From assembly GCF_000472425.1 (NCBI RefSeq), contig NZ_AXAI01000026.1, positions 19,078 to 83,077 on the forward strand: a DNA stretch of 64,000 nt, read 5' to 3'. The DNA is from Bradyrhizobium sp. Tv2a-2. GTDB taxonomy: Bacteria > Pseudomonadota > Alphaproteobacteria > Rhizobiales > Xanthobacteraceae. Numbering within the stretch: the first letter of the stretch is position 1; every line of letters begins with the position of its first letter. A model generated the notes under the pieces. It had not been told where the DNA came from. It saw only the letters and a list, made by a program, of their open reading frames with translations, and made no database searches. A program made the position numbers and the translations under genes. Below are positions 34,893 to 44,167 of this stretch, one piece after another.

Positions 34893-35741
34893 ATGATCAC
34901 AGGGCTTGATCACATCGTGGTCGTGGTCGAGGACATCAAGGCCGGCACTGCGGCCTACGAGACGTTGCTCGGCCGCGCGCCGTCCTGGCAGAACAGCGAT
35001 GATGGCGCTGATCGGGTGCTGTTCACGCTCGACAACATGAGCCTGGAGCTGATGGCGCCGCATGGTTTCAGCGTGCCCGCCGATCGCATCCGCGAGGTGA
35101 TCAAGGCCTCCGGCGAGGGGCTCGCCAGTCTGTGCTTCGGAACGCGCGATCTCGCCAAAATGCATCGGCGGCTCGACCGCGTCGCGCTCCAGCCAGAGCC
35201 GATCGCAGCGGTCGAGAGTAGCGATTCGGCCAGCGGTGCCGTGCTGCATTGGAAGCGCACCCGTGCGGCGACTGATCTTACCCGCGGCGTGCGGATGTTC
35301 TTTCTCGAGCTAGACCGGGAGCGTCCGCGCTCGGCCGCGAAGGCGACGACGCCGGTGCTCGGGCTCGACCATGTCGTGGTCTCGACGGAAGACCCCGAGC
35401 GGGCCGCGGCGCTCTATGGGGCGCGGCTCGGCCTCGACATGGCGCTCGACCGCACCCACCAGGACTGGGGACAGCTGATGTTCTTCCGCTGCGGCGATCT
35501 CATCGTCGAGGTGGTGCGACGGCCGGGCGCGACAGGGGACCGGCTGCACGACAAGCTCTGGGGCCTGAGCTGGCGCGTCGCTGATATCGAGGCGGTGCGG
35601 GCGCGGCTGGTCGCTTCCGGCATCGATGTCTCCGAGGTGCGCACCGGCCGCAAGCCGGGCACGCGGGTGATGAGCGTGCGCTCCGGCACCTGCGGCATCC
35701 ACACGCTGTTCCTGGAGCGGACGGCACGGGAGGCTGCGTAG
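34893..35741 (+). CDS. Two-domain VOC (glyoxalase/bleomycin-resistance fold) protein
   Basis: 282 residues from the ATG at 34893, preceded by GGGGAGGC. Two VOC modules are seen: the first starts MITGLDHIVVVVEDI and the second VLGLDHVVVSTEDPERAAALY near residue 152, with a potential metal His in each and Glu in LIVEVVRRP. A linker of about 30 residues separates them. Such proteins act as glyoxalases, dioxygenases or epimerases; the function cannot be fixed. It lies 63 bp upstream of the TetR gene on the same strand. Confidence 0.85.
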   Translation: MITGLDHIVVVVEDIKAGTAAYETLLGRAPSWQNSDDGADRVLFTLDNMSLELMAPHGFSVPADRIREVIKASGEGLASLCFGTRDLAKMHRRLDRVALQPEPIAAVESSDSASGAVLHWKRTRAATDLTRGVRMFFLELDRERPRSAAKATTPVLGLDHVVVSTEDPERAAALYGARLGLDMALDRTHQDWGQLMFFRCGDLIVEVVRRPGATGDRLHDKLWGLSWRVADIEAVRARLVASGIDVSEVRTGRKPGTRVMSVRSGTCGIHTLFLERTAREAA

Positions 35742-35804
35742 CTCTCTGGCCTCAAGCCGCGCGGGCATGCTACATCCGACGACCGACCAACGTGGGCGAC
35801 TGTT

Positions 35805-36512
35805 TTGGCAAAGGCAAAGCGAAGTTTGAGATGGCAGCGCGACCCCGAGGGCATGCGGCTTCGCATCCTCGAGGCCGCCAAGCAGGAGTTCGCCAATCAC
35901 GGGCTGGCCGGCGCCCGCGTCGACCGCATCGCCGCCAATGCCGACGCCAACAAGCGCATGCTTTACTATCATGTCGGCAACAAGGAGGACCTGTATCTCG
36001 CGGTCCTCGAAGGCGCCTATGAAAAGATCCGCGCCGAGGAGCGCGAGCTCGATCTCGAGCATCTCGACCCGCCGGAGGCGATCGGGCGCCTGATCGAGTT
36101 CACCTGGAATTATTTCCTGCGCAACCCGGAATTCCTGGCGCTGCTCAACACCGAGAACCTTGCGCGCGCAAAACATCTGAAGCGCTCGACCAAGGTCAAG
36201 TCGATGCACTCGCCCTTTGTCGAGATGATCCGCACCGTGGTGAACCGTGGCGTGGCGAGCGGCGATTTTCAGGTCGCGGTCGATCCCGTCCAGCTCTACA
36301 TTTCCATCGCCGCGCTCGCCTTCTTTTATCTCTCCAATAGCGCCACCCTGAGCGTGATCTTCGGCCGCGACCTGTTGTCCCAGGATGCGAAGGACGAGCG
36401 GCTCGACCACATGGTCGGCCTCGTGCTCGCCGCTCTCACCGGAAAATCCTCCGCCATCTTCGGGCGGACCAAGCCGGCGAAGAGGCGTGTGCAGCTCGCG
36501 CAGACGGTTTGA
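35805..36512 (+). CDS. TetR-family transcriptional regulator
   Basis: 235 residues from a TTG at 35805. The N-terminal TetR HTH is LRILEAAKQEFANHGLAG, followed by VDRIAANADANKRMLYYHVG (about 20-60). The C-terminal ligand domain includes LNTENLARAKHLKR. The RutR-like order NKRMLYYHVGNKEDLY is typical of regulators of pyrimidine or other N-heterocycle uptake genes. It sits just upstream of an ABC importer on the same strand and may control it. Confidence 0.9.
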   Translation: MAKAKRSLRWQRDPEGMRLRILEAAKQEFANHGLAGARVDRIAANADANKRMLYYHVGNKEDLYLAVLEGAYEKIRAEERELDLEHLDPPEAIGRLIEFTWNYFLRNPEFLALLNTENLARAKHLKRSTKVKSMHSPFVEMIRTVVNRGVASGDFQVAVDPVQLYISIAALAFFYLSNSATLSVIFGRDLLSQDAKDERLDHMVGLVLAALTGKSSAIFGRTKPAKRRVQLAQTV

Positions 36513-36798
36513 ATCCGACCTCCTGTGATATCGGCAAAAGCCGTGAGCGGTGACACCGGAAGGTGCTTTTGCCGCAGCTCAACTGGCAAAGCTCGGGCAA
36601 ATTCCGTCGCGAGAACGCAGTGACGTGTCGAGTTCCCCGCGTATCGATCCGTCCTCCTCCGCCCTGGAACCTTAGCCGATGCGACAATGCGGCATGGGGC
36701 TCTGTATCTGCAGGGGGACAGCCAGGTTTGACAAGTATTTATCCAACGGGTTAATTTCGCGTCCGCAACGAAGAAACGACAAGCCGGGAGTGTGACGC

Positions 36799-37608
36799 GT
36801 GGCGGAGGCGAAGGTCGAGAGCATGGTGACCAAGGCGCTGAATGCAGCCTGGGTGCGGCCGTTCCTGTTCCTGATCTTCATCGTGGTGGCCTGGGATTTC
36901 GCGATCCGCATCTTCAAGATTCCCGCCTACCAGATCCCTGCGCCCGCCGATGTGGTCGCCGTGTTATTCAACGACTGGCCGGAGCTGCTGCGCCAGGCGT
37001 GGCCGACCACCTATGCGACCATCCTTGGCTTCCTCCTGTCGGCCGCCTTCGGCATTCCCGTGGCCATGCTGATCGCGGGCTCCCGCACGATCGAGAGCTA
37101 CATCTATCCGCTGCTGGTGTTCTCGCAGTCGGTGCCGAAGGTCGCGATCGCGCCACTGTTCGTGGTCTGGTTCGGCTTCGGTATCATTCCCAAAGTGATC
37201 GCCGCGTTCCTGCTCGGATTCTTCCCCGTCGTCGTCTCTGCTGTGCAGGGCTTCAAGTCGGTCGATCTCGACATGATCGATCTCGCGCGCGCCATGCAGG
37301 GTAGCCGGTTCCAGGTGTTCTGCGCCGTCAACCTGCCGCATGCGATGCCCGCAATCTTTTCAGGACTGAAGGTCTCGGTGACGCTTGCCGTGGTCGGCGC
37401 CGTGGTCGGCGAGTTCGTCGGGTCAAATTCCGGCCTTGGTTATGTCATGCAGCGCTCGATCGGCACCTTCGACCTGCCGACGATGTTCGCGGCGCTGGTG
37501 ATCCTGGCGCTGCTCGGCGTCATCCTGTTCTGGATCGTTGACCGCATCGAGCGGCTGGTGATCCCCTGGCACGTCAGCCGGCGCGAAGAGATCGTCTTCG
37601 CCTCGTGA
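36799..37608 (+). CDS. ABC transporter permease (SsuC/TauC/NMT1-type)
   Basis: 269 residues from a GTG at 36799, preceded by GGGAG. About six membrane helices carry the EAA-type loop DLARAMQGSRFQVFCAVNLPHAMPAIF. It is the membrane part of an importer whose binding protein and ATPase follow at 37664 and 38676. This class imports nitrogen- or sulfur-containing small molecules such as sulfonates, nitrate, pyrimidine precursors or heterocycles. Confidence 0.92.
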   Translation: MAEAKVESMVTKALNAAWVRPFLFLIFIVVAWDFAIRIFKIPAYQIPAPADVVAVLFNDWPELLRQAWPTTYATILGFLLSAAFGIPVAMLIAGSRTIESYIYPLLVFSQSVPKVAIAPLFVVWFGFGIIPKVIAAFLLGFFPVVVSAVQGFKSVDLDMIDLARAMQGSRFQVFCAVNLPHAMPAIFSGLKVSVTLAVVGAVVGEFVGSNSGLGYVMQRSIGTFDLPTMFAALVILALLGVILFWIVDRIERLVIPWHVSRREEIVFAS

Positions 37609-37663
37609 AGCATCAACAACACGGCCCGCACGGGCTCAATCAATACGCATGGGAGGACGGTAA

Positions 37664-38662
37664 ATGAAGAAATGGATGGCCGCGGCCGCTATGGCCGCAA
37701 GCATTGTGGGCCTTTCGACCGCGCCGGCAGTGGCCGCGGACAAGGTCGTGCTGATGCTCAACTGGTACGTCTATGGTGAGCACGCACCATTCTATTACGG
37801 CAAGGCCAAGGGCATCTATGCCGCCGAAGGGATCGACCTCGAGATCCAGGAAGGCCGCGGCTCGGCCGCGACCACGCAAGCCGTGGCCGCCAAGACTGCC
37901 GATTTCGGCTATGTCGACGTGCCCACCATGATGCGCGCAGCGGTGAAGGGTGCACCGGTCCTGGCAACCGGCGTGCTGCTGCAGACCAGTCCGATGTCGG
38001 TGATGGGCTTTGCGGACAAGAACATCAGGAAGCCCGAGGATATCAAGGGCAAGACGGTCGCGATCACGCCGGCCGATTCCATGACCCAGATCTGGCCGCT
38101 GTTCCTGAAGAAGACCGGCCTGAAGGAAAGTGACTTCAATACTGTCGCCGGCGACGGCCAGACCAAGCTCAATGCCGTGATCAACGGCCAGGCCGATCTC
38201 TTGCTCGGCTATGTCATGGATCAGTCCATGAAGATCAAGGATGCGACGGGCAAGGACGTCTATCCGATCAAGTTCGCCGACTATGGTATCAACATGGTCT
38301 CCTCGGGCCTGATCGCCAACACCGACTACGTCAAGTCGCACCCCGATCTCGTCAAACGTTTCATGTCGGCGACAACCAAGGCAGTCGAAGCTGCCGAGAA
38401 GGACCCCAAGGCCGCTGCCCAGTCCATCCTCGATGCCAACCCGAAGGGCGGCAAGATCGACACGCTGACCCAGGGGTTTGAGTTGACCATCCCGCTCTAC
38501 CGCACGCCGGAGACGAAGACCAAGCGGCCGTTCCAGGTCACCGACCAGAACATGACCGACTCGGTCAACCTCATGGTCGAGTATGGCGGGCTTGACGCCA
38601 AGGCCAAGGAGAACCCGAAGGCGTTCTACACCAATGATTACCTGCCCAAAGGCGACTCCTGA
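37664..38662 (+). CDS. ABC transporter substrate-binding protein (NMT1/THI5-like)
   Basis: 332 residues. The signal peptide is residues 1-25 (MKKWMAAAAMAA... ending APAVA). The mature domain starts KVVLMLNWYVYGEHAPFYYG, the NMT1 signature for thiamine-precursor and related ligands, and continues EGIDLEIQEGRGSAAT. It is preceded by GGGAGG. The ligand is unknown; NMT1 members bind pyrimidines, riboflavin-related compounds, taurine and others. It belongs with the permease and ATPase on either side. Confidence 0.92.
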   Translation: MKKWMAAAAMAASIVGLSTAPAVAADKVVLMLNWYVYGEHAPFYYGKAKGIYAAEGIDLEIQEGRGSAATTQAVAAKTADFGYVDVPTMMRAAVKGAPVLATGVLLQTSPMSVMGFADKNIRKPEDIKGKTVAITPADSMTQIWPLFLKKTGLKESDFNTVAGDGQTKLNAVINGQADLLLGYVMDQSMKIKDATGKDVYPIKFADYGINMVSSGLIANTDYVKSHPDLVKRFMSATTKAVEAAEKDPKAAAQSILDANPKGGKIDTLTQGFELTIPLYRTPETKTKRPFQVTDQNMTDSVNLMVEYGGLDAKAKENPKAFYTNDYLPKGDS

Positions 38663-38675
38663 CGGGATTTCCCGA

Positions 38676-39521
38676 ATGCAACCCGTGACGAAAGTGACTG
38701 CCGATCAACCGGGCGCCCATTTGCGCCTGGTGAGCGATCGTACCGATACCGGCAAGCCCGGCATCAAGCTCAAGGGCGTGTCAAAGACCTATCGCTCCCG
38801 CGATGGCGACGTGCCGTCGCTGCAGCCGCTCGACTTCCACATCAATCAGGGTGAGTTCTTCGTCGTGGTCGGCCCCTCCGGCTGCGGCAAGTCCACGCTC
38901 CTGAAAATGATCTCGGGCCTGTTGCCGCCCTCGACCGGCGAGATCCTGGTCGAGGGCGAGCAGGTGACCAAGCCGCATGGCAATGTCGGCATCGTGTTCC
39001 AGAACGCGCTGCTGCTGCCCTGGCGCTCCATCCTCTCCAACGTCATGCTGCCGATCGACATGAAGCGGCTGCCGCGCGCGAAATATCTCGCGCGTGCGCA
39101 ACAGCTCCTGAAGCTGGTCGGGCTCGAGGGGTTTGAGAAGAAGCTGCCCTGGCAGCTTTCCGGCGGCATGCAGCAGCGGGCCTCGATCTGCCGCGCGCTG
39201 GTGCATGACCCCAAGATCATGCTGATGGACGAGCCGTTCGGCGCACTGGATGCGATGACGCGCGAGCGGATGAATGTGGAACTGAGCCGCATCCAGCGCG
39301 AGACCGGCAAGACGGTGCTTCTGATTACCCATTCGATCCCCGAGGCCGTGTTCCTCGCCGACCGCGTGCTGGTCATGACCGAGCGACCCGGCGCGATCGC
39401 CGCTATCTATGACGTGCCGCTGCCGCGGCCGCGCTCGCTCGACGTGATGGCCGATCCGATCTTCACCGAACTCGTGCAGCGCATCCGCAAACACTTCTTC
39501 ACGCAAGGCGCGCTCGACTAG
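38676..39521 (+). CDS. ABC transporter ATP-binding protein (SsuB/TauB-type)
   Basis: 281 residues from the ATG at 38676, with a non-conserved lead of about 30 residues. Walker A is GPSGCGKSTLL, the Q-loop VFQNALLLPW, the signature LSGGMQQRASICRAL, Walker B IMLMDEPFGALD and the H-loop LLITHSIPEA. It energises the permease encoded at 36799. The enolase-superfamily gene begins 11 bp after its stop, tying the importer to the enzyme cluster. Confidence 0.95.
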   Translation: MQPVTKVTADQPGAHLRLVSDRTDTGKPGIKLKGVSKTYRSRDGDVPSLQPLDFHINQGEFFVVVGPSGCGKSTLLKMISGLLPPSTGEILVEGEQVTKPHGNVGIVFQNALLLPWRSILSNVMLPIDMKRLPRAKYLARAQQLLKLVGLEGFEKKLPWQLSGGMQQRASICRALVHDPKIMLMDEPFGALDAMTRERMNVELSRIQRETGKTVLLITHSIPEAVFLADRVLVMTERPGAIAAIYDVPLPRPRSLDVMADPIFTELVQRIRKHFFTQGALD

Positions 39522-39532
39522 CGCGCCGGACA

Positions 39533-40942
39533 ATGACCATGCCGCTTCATCTCGCGTTACGCGATCTCGCCCTGTTCGAACGCCCCGTGCCTTTCGCGCG
39601 GCCGTTCCGCTTTGGCGTCGCGACGATGAGCGAGGCGTCGCAGGCTTTCGTGCGGGTCGAGATCGAGGTCGAAGGCAAGGGCCGCGCGGTCGGCGCCAGC
39701 GCCGAATTGTTGGCGCCGAAATGGTTCGACAAGCGGGCGCAATTGACGCCCGAGGCCACGGCCGATGAGCTCAGGCGGTCGCTGACGATCGCGCGCGAAC
39801 TCTATCTCGGCCAATCCGGCATGCGGACGGCCTTTGCGCTGCATGCGGCCTGCATCAAGGCCCAATATGAGGCCTGCGCGAGGGAGGACATCCCGCCGCT
39901 CGCAGCGGGTTTCGGCCCGGCCGAGATCGACAAGGCGATCCTGGATGCGCTGTTGCGCGCGAGCGGTCTCAATGTCTTCGACGGCATGGCGGAAAATATC
40001 GCCGGCATCGACGCGCGGCTGTCGCAGGATTTATCGGCTGAGGATATCGCCTGGTTCCTCGCGGGTCGCCGTCGGCTGCAGCGGGTCGCGGTGCGTCACA
40101 CCGTTGGCCTGGACGATGTGATCGAAGGCGAGGGCGGCGTCGCCGATGCTCGCGAAAATTCCGGGGCGCGCTACTTCAAGCTCAAGCTCGGCGGCAACCC
40201 GGACAGCGACGCGGCGCGGCTGGTCGCAATCGGCGAGGAACTTGCGCGGCTGCCTTATGACTACAAGGTCACCCTCGACGCGAACGAGCAATATGCCGAC
40301 CTGAGAGCACTTAGCGAGCTGACCGCGCGGCTGGATCGCGACGCCGCGCTGCGGCCGATCGCGAGAAAGCTGCTTTATCTCGAACAGCCGATGCCGCGAG
40401 ATATCACGCGTCAGGCGCCGCTTGAGGCTCTCGCCATCCGTGATTTCATCATCGACGAGGCCGATGATTCCTATGACGCGTTTCCGGCGGCGCGGGCGCT
40501 CGGCTATCGCGGCATCTCCTCCAAATCCTGCAAGGGCCTCTACAAGTCGATCATCAACGCGGTGCGTGCCGTGAAATGGAGCCGCGACGGCCAAAAATTC
40601 TTCGTCTCTGGCGAGGACCTCACCTGTCAGGCGGGGCTCGCCGTGCAGCAGGACCTCGCGCTCGGCGCGCTGATCGGCATCACCCATGCCGAGCGCAACG
40701 GCCATCACTATGTCGGCGGCTTCGCCGAGACCCCGCGTGAGGAGGCGGAAGCATTCCTCACCGCGCATCCAGATCTCTATCAAAACGAAGGCGGCAAGAT
40801 CCGCCTCGCCATTCACGACGGCGATCTCCTGACGGAATCGCTGACCGCAAAAGGCTTTGCGACATCGGTTCATCCGGACTGGCAGGCGCTGACGCCGCTG
40901 AGTTGCGCAAAGCCAACGACCCCGCAGGAGCAAACGATATGA
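39533..40942 (+). CDS. Enolase-superfamily (mandelate racemase/muconate lactonizing enzyme-like) protein
   Basis: 469 residues, longer than most family members (about 360-400). The barrel landmarks are Lys216-x-Lys218 (FKLKLGG), metal ligands Asp249 (TLDANEQY), Glu284 (LYLEQP) and Asp308/Glu309 (IIDEADDSYDAF), and a Lys at 331 (SSKSCKG). These mark a metal-dependent proton-abstracting enzyme such as a sugar-acid dehydratase or epimerase, but the substrate is not apparent. The extra length is mainly an insertion around residues 55-200. The next gene overlaps its stop codon. Confidence 0.8.
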   Translation: MTMPLHLALRDLALFERPVPFARPFRFGVATMSEASQAFVRVEIEVEGKGRAVGASAELLAPKWFDKRAQLTPEATADELRRSLTIARELYLGQSGMRTAFALHAACIKAQYEACAREDIPPLAAGFGPAEIDKAILDALLRASGLNVFDGMAENIAGIDARLSQDLSAEDIAWFLAGRRRLQRVAVRHTVGLDDVIEGEGGVADARENSGARYFKLKLGGNPDSDAARLVAIGEELARLPYDYKVTLDANEQYADLRALSELTARLDRDAALRPIARKLLYLEQPMPRDITRQAPLEALAIRDFIIDEADDSYDAFPAARALGYRGISSKSCKGLYKSIINAVRAVKWSRDGQKFFVSGEDLTCQAGLAVQQDLALGALIGITHAERNGHHYVGGFAETPREEAEAFLTAHPDLYQNEGGKIRLAIHDGDLLTESLTAKGFATSVHPDWQALTPLSCAKPTTPQEQTI

Positions 40943-42090
40943 CGACAAGACGCCTCGGCCTGATCATGAACGGCGTGACCGGCCGCATGGGGCTGAACCA
41001 GCATCTGATCCGCTCCATCGTCGCGATCCGCGACCAGGGCGGCGTCAGGCTTGCGAATGGCGATCGCGTGATGCCCGATCCGATCCTGGTCGGCCGCAAT
41101 GCCGACAAGGTGGAGCGGCTGGCAAAGCAGTTCAAGATCGAGCGCTGGACCACCGATCTCGACAAGGCACTGGCCGACAAGAACGACAGCGTGTTCTTCG
41201 ATGCCGCGACCACACAGGCGCGCCCCGGCCTGCTGACCCAGGCGATCAAGGCCGGCAAGCATGTCTACTGCGAGAAGCCGATCGCGACCTCCTTCGAGGA
41301 AGCACTTGCCGTGGTCAGGCTCGCCAACGCCAAGGGCCTCAAGCACGGCACGGTGCAGGACAAGCTGTTCCTGCCGGGATTGAAGAAGCTCGCCTTCCTG
41401 CGCGACTCCGGCTTCTTCGGCCGCATGCTCTCGGTGCGCGGCGAGTTCGGCTATTGGGTGTTCGAAGGCGGCTGGCAGGAGGCGCAGCGGCCGTCCTGGA
41501 ATTACCGCGCCGAGGACGGCGGCGGCATCATCCTCGACATGGTCTGCCACTGGCGCTACGTGCTCGATAATCTGTTCGGTGAGGTGGAGAGCGTGAGCTG
41601 CATCGGCAACACCGATATTCCCGAGCGCTACGACGAAGCCGGCAAGAAGTACAAGGCGACCGCCGATGACTCGGCTTACGCGACCTTCCTGCTGAAGGGC
41701 GGCGTCATCGCGCACATCAACATGTCCTGGGTGACGCGGGTCTATCGCGACGACCTCGTGACGTTCCAGGTCGACGGCACGCTGGGCTCGGCGGTTGCCG
41801 GACTAACCGACTGCATGATCCAGGCGCGCCAGGCGACGCCACGGCCGGTGTGGAATCCGGACGAGAAACGCCTGCATGACTTCTATGCCGATTGGCAGAA
41901 GATGCCGGACAATGCCGTCTACGATAACGGCTTCAAGGAGCAGTGGGAGATGTTCATCCGCCATGTCTGCGAGGACGCGCCTTACAAATACACCCTGTTG
42001 GAGGGCGCCAAGGGCGTGCAACTCGCCGAATGCGCGCTGCAGAGCTGGAAGGAACGCCGCTTCGTCGAAGTCGCGCCGATCAGGCTGTAG
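40939..42090 (+). CDS. Gfo/Idh/MocA-family NAD(P)-dependent oxidoreductase
   Basis: 383 residues from the ATG at 40939, which overlaps the previous stop as ATGA. The dinucleotide motif is GVTGRMGLNQHL near residues 12-23, the EKP loop is YCEKPIATSF and the catalytic Asp and His are in GGGIILDMVCHW. The family oxidises sugars, inositols or anhydrosugars, often at C3. Translational coupling to both neighbours suggests a committed pathway. Levoglucosan and 3-keto-glycoside routes use enzymes of this type, but that link is speculative. Confidence 0.9.
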   Translation: MTTRRLGLIMNGVTGRMGLNQHLIRSIVAIRDQGGVRLANGDRVMPDPILVGRNADKVERLAKQFKIERWTTDLDKALADKNDSVFFDAATTQARPGLLTQAIKAGKHVYCEKPIATSFEEALAVVRLANAKGLKHGTVQDKLFLPGLKKLAFLRDSGFFGRMLSVRGEFGYWVFEGGWQEAQRPSWNYRAEDGGGIILDMVCHWRYVLDNLFGEVESVSCIGNTDIPERYDEAGKKYKATADDSAYATFLLKGGVIAHINMSWVTRVYRDDLVTFQVDGTLGSAVAGLTDCMIQARQATPRPVWNPDEKRLHDFYADWQKMPDNAVYDNGFKEQWEMFIRHVCEDAPYKYTLLEGAKGVQLAECALQSWKERRFVEVAPIRL

Positions 42091-42110
42091 CAGGTAAGGG
42101 GAGCAGAGCC

Positions 42111-43304
42111 ATGAACAAGCCGGTGCTGCCGATATCGTCGCTGTCATTGAGGCTGCCGAAGGCCGATGGCTCCATCGAGACCTATCGCCTGGCAGCGTCG
42201 CGGAGCTTTCCCGCCAAGCTCGAGGGCACGCTCAACCGCGTCGCATTTTCTGCGGCGCATACGGTTGCGAACCCGCTGGCCGATGTCGATCCGTGGCTAT
42301 CGGCCGCGGTCGACTGGGACAAGACCATTGCCTTCCGTGAGCATGTCTGGGACTTGGGTCTGGGCGTAGCCGAAGCCATGGACACGGCGCAGCGTGGCAT
42401 GGGGCTGGACTGGCCGACCTCGCTGGAATTGATCACGCGCTCGGTGCGCGCCGCCAAGGCGCGGGGCAACGCGCTGATGTTTTCCGGCGCGGGTACCGAT
42501 CACCTCGCGGTGGAAGATGCGAAAAGCCTCGATGACGTGATCCGTGCCTATGAGGAGCAGATCGCGGCCGTTGAAAAAGTGGGCGGCCGCATCATTCTGA
42601 TGGCCTCGCGCGCGCTGGCAAAGCTCGGCCGCAACCCAGAGGATTATGCCAAGGTCTATGACCGCGTGCTGTCGCAGGTCCGCGAGCCCGTGATCATTCA
42701 CTGGCTCGGCGACATGTTCGATCCGGCCCTGAACGGCTATTGGGGGACGGCCGATCTCGACAAGGCGATGGATACCGCGGTCGCCATCATCAACGGCAAT
42801 GCGGCCAAGGTCGATGGCGTGAAGGTATCGCTGCTCGACAAGCAACGCGAGATCGACATGCGCCGCCGGCTCGACAAGCGGGTCAAGATGTACACCGGCG
42901 ACGATTTCAACTACGCGGAGCTGATCGCCGGCGACGGGCAGGGCTTTTCGCACGCGCTGCTCGGCATCTTCGATGCAATCGCGCCCGCCGCATCCTATGC
43001 GCTGTCGCGGCTCGCCGCCGGCGACGAGGCCGGCTTCCATGACGTGCTGGGGCCGACGGTGCCGCTGTCGCGCCACATCTTCAAGGCGCCGACGCGCTTC
43101 TACAAGACCGGCGTGGTGTTCATGGCCTATCTCAACGGCCACCAGGATCATTTCACGATGGTCGGCGGCCAGGAGAGCGCGCGTTCGACCCTGCATCTGG
43201 CGGAGCTGTTTCGCCTCGCCGACAAGGCCGGTCTGTTGGCCAACCCGGAACTTGCGACGCAACGCATGAAAGCGGTGCTGACGCTTCGCGGGATCGAGGC
43301 GTGA
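42111..43304 (+). CDS. DapA-like TIM-barrel protein (DUF993-type)
   Basis: 397 residues from the ATG at 42111, preceded by AGGGGAG. The C-terminal half resembles dihydrodipicolinate synthase-like aldolases, with a probable Schiff-base Lys in VDGVKVSLLD and an upstream IHWLGDMFDPAL. It is about 100 residues longer than true DapA and fits the uncharacterised DUF993 family. In this cluster it is a natural candidate for a carbon-carbon lyase acting on a keto sugar, but no activity can be claimed. Confidence 0.78.
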   Translation: MNKPVLPISSLSLRLPKADGSIETYRLAASRSFPAKLEGTLNRVAFSAAHTVANPLADVDPWLSAAVDWDKTIAFREHVWDLGLGVAEAMDTAQRGMGLDWPTSLELITRSVRAAKARGNALMFSGAGTDHLAVEDAKSLDDVIRAYEEQIAAVEKVGGRIILMASRALAKLGRNPEDYAKVYDRVLSQVREPVIIHWLGDMFDPALNGYWGTADLDKAMDTAVAIINGNAAKVDGVKVSLLDKQREIDMRRRLDKRVKMYTGDDFNYAELIAGDGQGFSHALLGIFDAIAPAASYALSRLAAGDEAGFHDVLGPTVPLSRHIFKAPTRFYKTGVVFMAYLNGHQDHFTMVGGQESARSTLHLAELFRLADKAGLLANPELATQRMKAVLTLRGIEA

Positions 43305-44167
43305 TGCGCGACTTCTCTGCCGATCACCGCTGGCTGTCGCTCAACACGGCGACCGTCCGCAAACAAGGCGACCTTGTCGCTATCATCGAGGGCTGCGGGC
43401 GTCATGACATTCGCGCCATCGATCCCTGGCGCGATCAGGTCGCAGCGGTCGGACTGGATCGCGCCGTGCGTGCGGTGCGCGATGCGGGACTCGAGCTGTC
43501 GGGCTATTGCCGTGGCGGCATGTTCACCTCCGACGCCGCACGGCGCACCGAGGTGCGCGACGACAATCGCCGCTGCGTCGACGAAGCCAAGGCGCTCGGC
43601 GCGTCCTGCATCGTGCTGGTGGCCGGCGGCCTGCCGCAATATTCTCGGCCGGGCAGTGCTGTGTCGAAGGACATCGTGGCCGCACGTGCGCAGGTCGACG
43701 ATGCTCTCGCCGAGATGCTCGATTATGCAAGACAGGCGAAGTTGCCGCTGGCGATCGAGCCCCTGCATCCGGCCTATGCAGCCGACCGCGCCTGTGTGAA
43801 CACGACCAAACAGGCGCTCGACATCTGCGACCGGCTTGATCCGGAGCGAACCGGCGCGCTCGGCGTCGCGCTCGACGTCTATCACATCTGGTGGGACCCG
43901 GACTTAGCGGGGCAGATCGCGCGCGCCGGCCGCGATCGCCTGCTCGCGTTCCACGTCTGCGACTGGCTGGTGCCGACCAGGGACATTCTCAACGACCGCG
44001 GCATGATGGGCGACGGCGTCATCGATATCCGCGCGGTCCGTGGCGCGGTCGAGGCGCAAGGCTATGCCGGCTATTCCGAGATCGAGATATTCTCCGACGA
44101 CTGGTGGGAGAAGCCGATGGACGACGTCCTGCGCACCTGCATCGAGCGGCACCGGACTGTGGTGTGA
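43304..44167 (+). CDS. Sugar phosphate isomerase/epimerase-like protein (AP endonuclease 2 fold)
   Basis: 287 residues from the ATG at 43304, which overlaps the previous stop (TGATG); a GTG at 43301 is an alternative. The metal-binding residues of the xylose-isomerase-like barrel are visible: Glu in LAIEPLHP, Asp and His in LDVYHIWWDP, His in FHVCDW and Glu in YSEIEIFSDDWW. Members isomerise sugars or eliminate from 3-keto sugars. It ends the four-enzyme series. Confidence 0.88.
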   Translation: MRDFSADHRWLSLNTATVRKQGDLVAIIEGCGRHDIRAIDPWRDQVAAVGLDRAVRAVRDAGLELSGYCRGGMFTSDAARRTEVRDDNRRCVDEAKALGASCIVLVAGGLPQYSRPGSAVSKDIVAARAQVDDALAEMLDYARQAKLPLAIEPLHPAYAADRACVNTTKQALDICDRLDPERTGALGVALDVYHIWWDPDLAGQIARAGRDRLLAFHVCDWLVPTRDILNDRGMMGDGVIDIRAVRGAVEAQGYAGYSEIEIFSDDWWEKPMDDVLRTCIERHRTVV

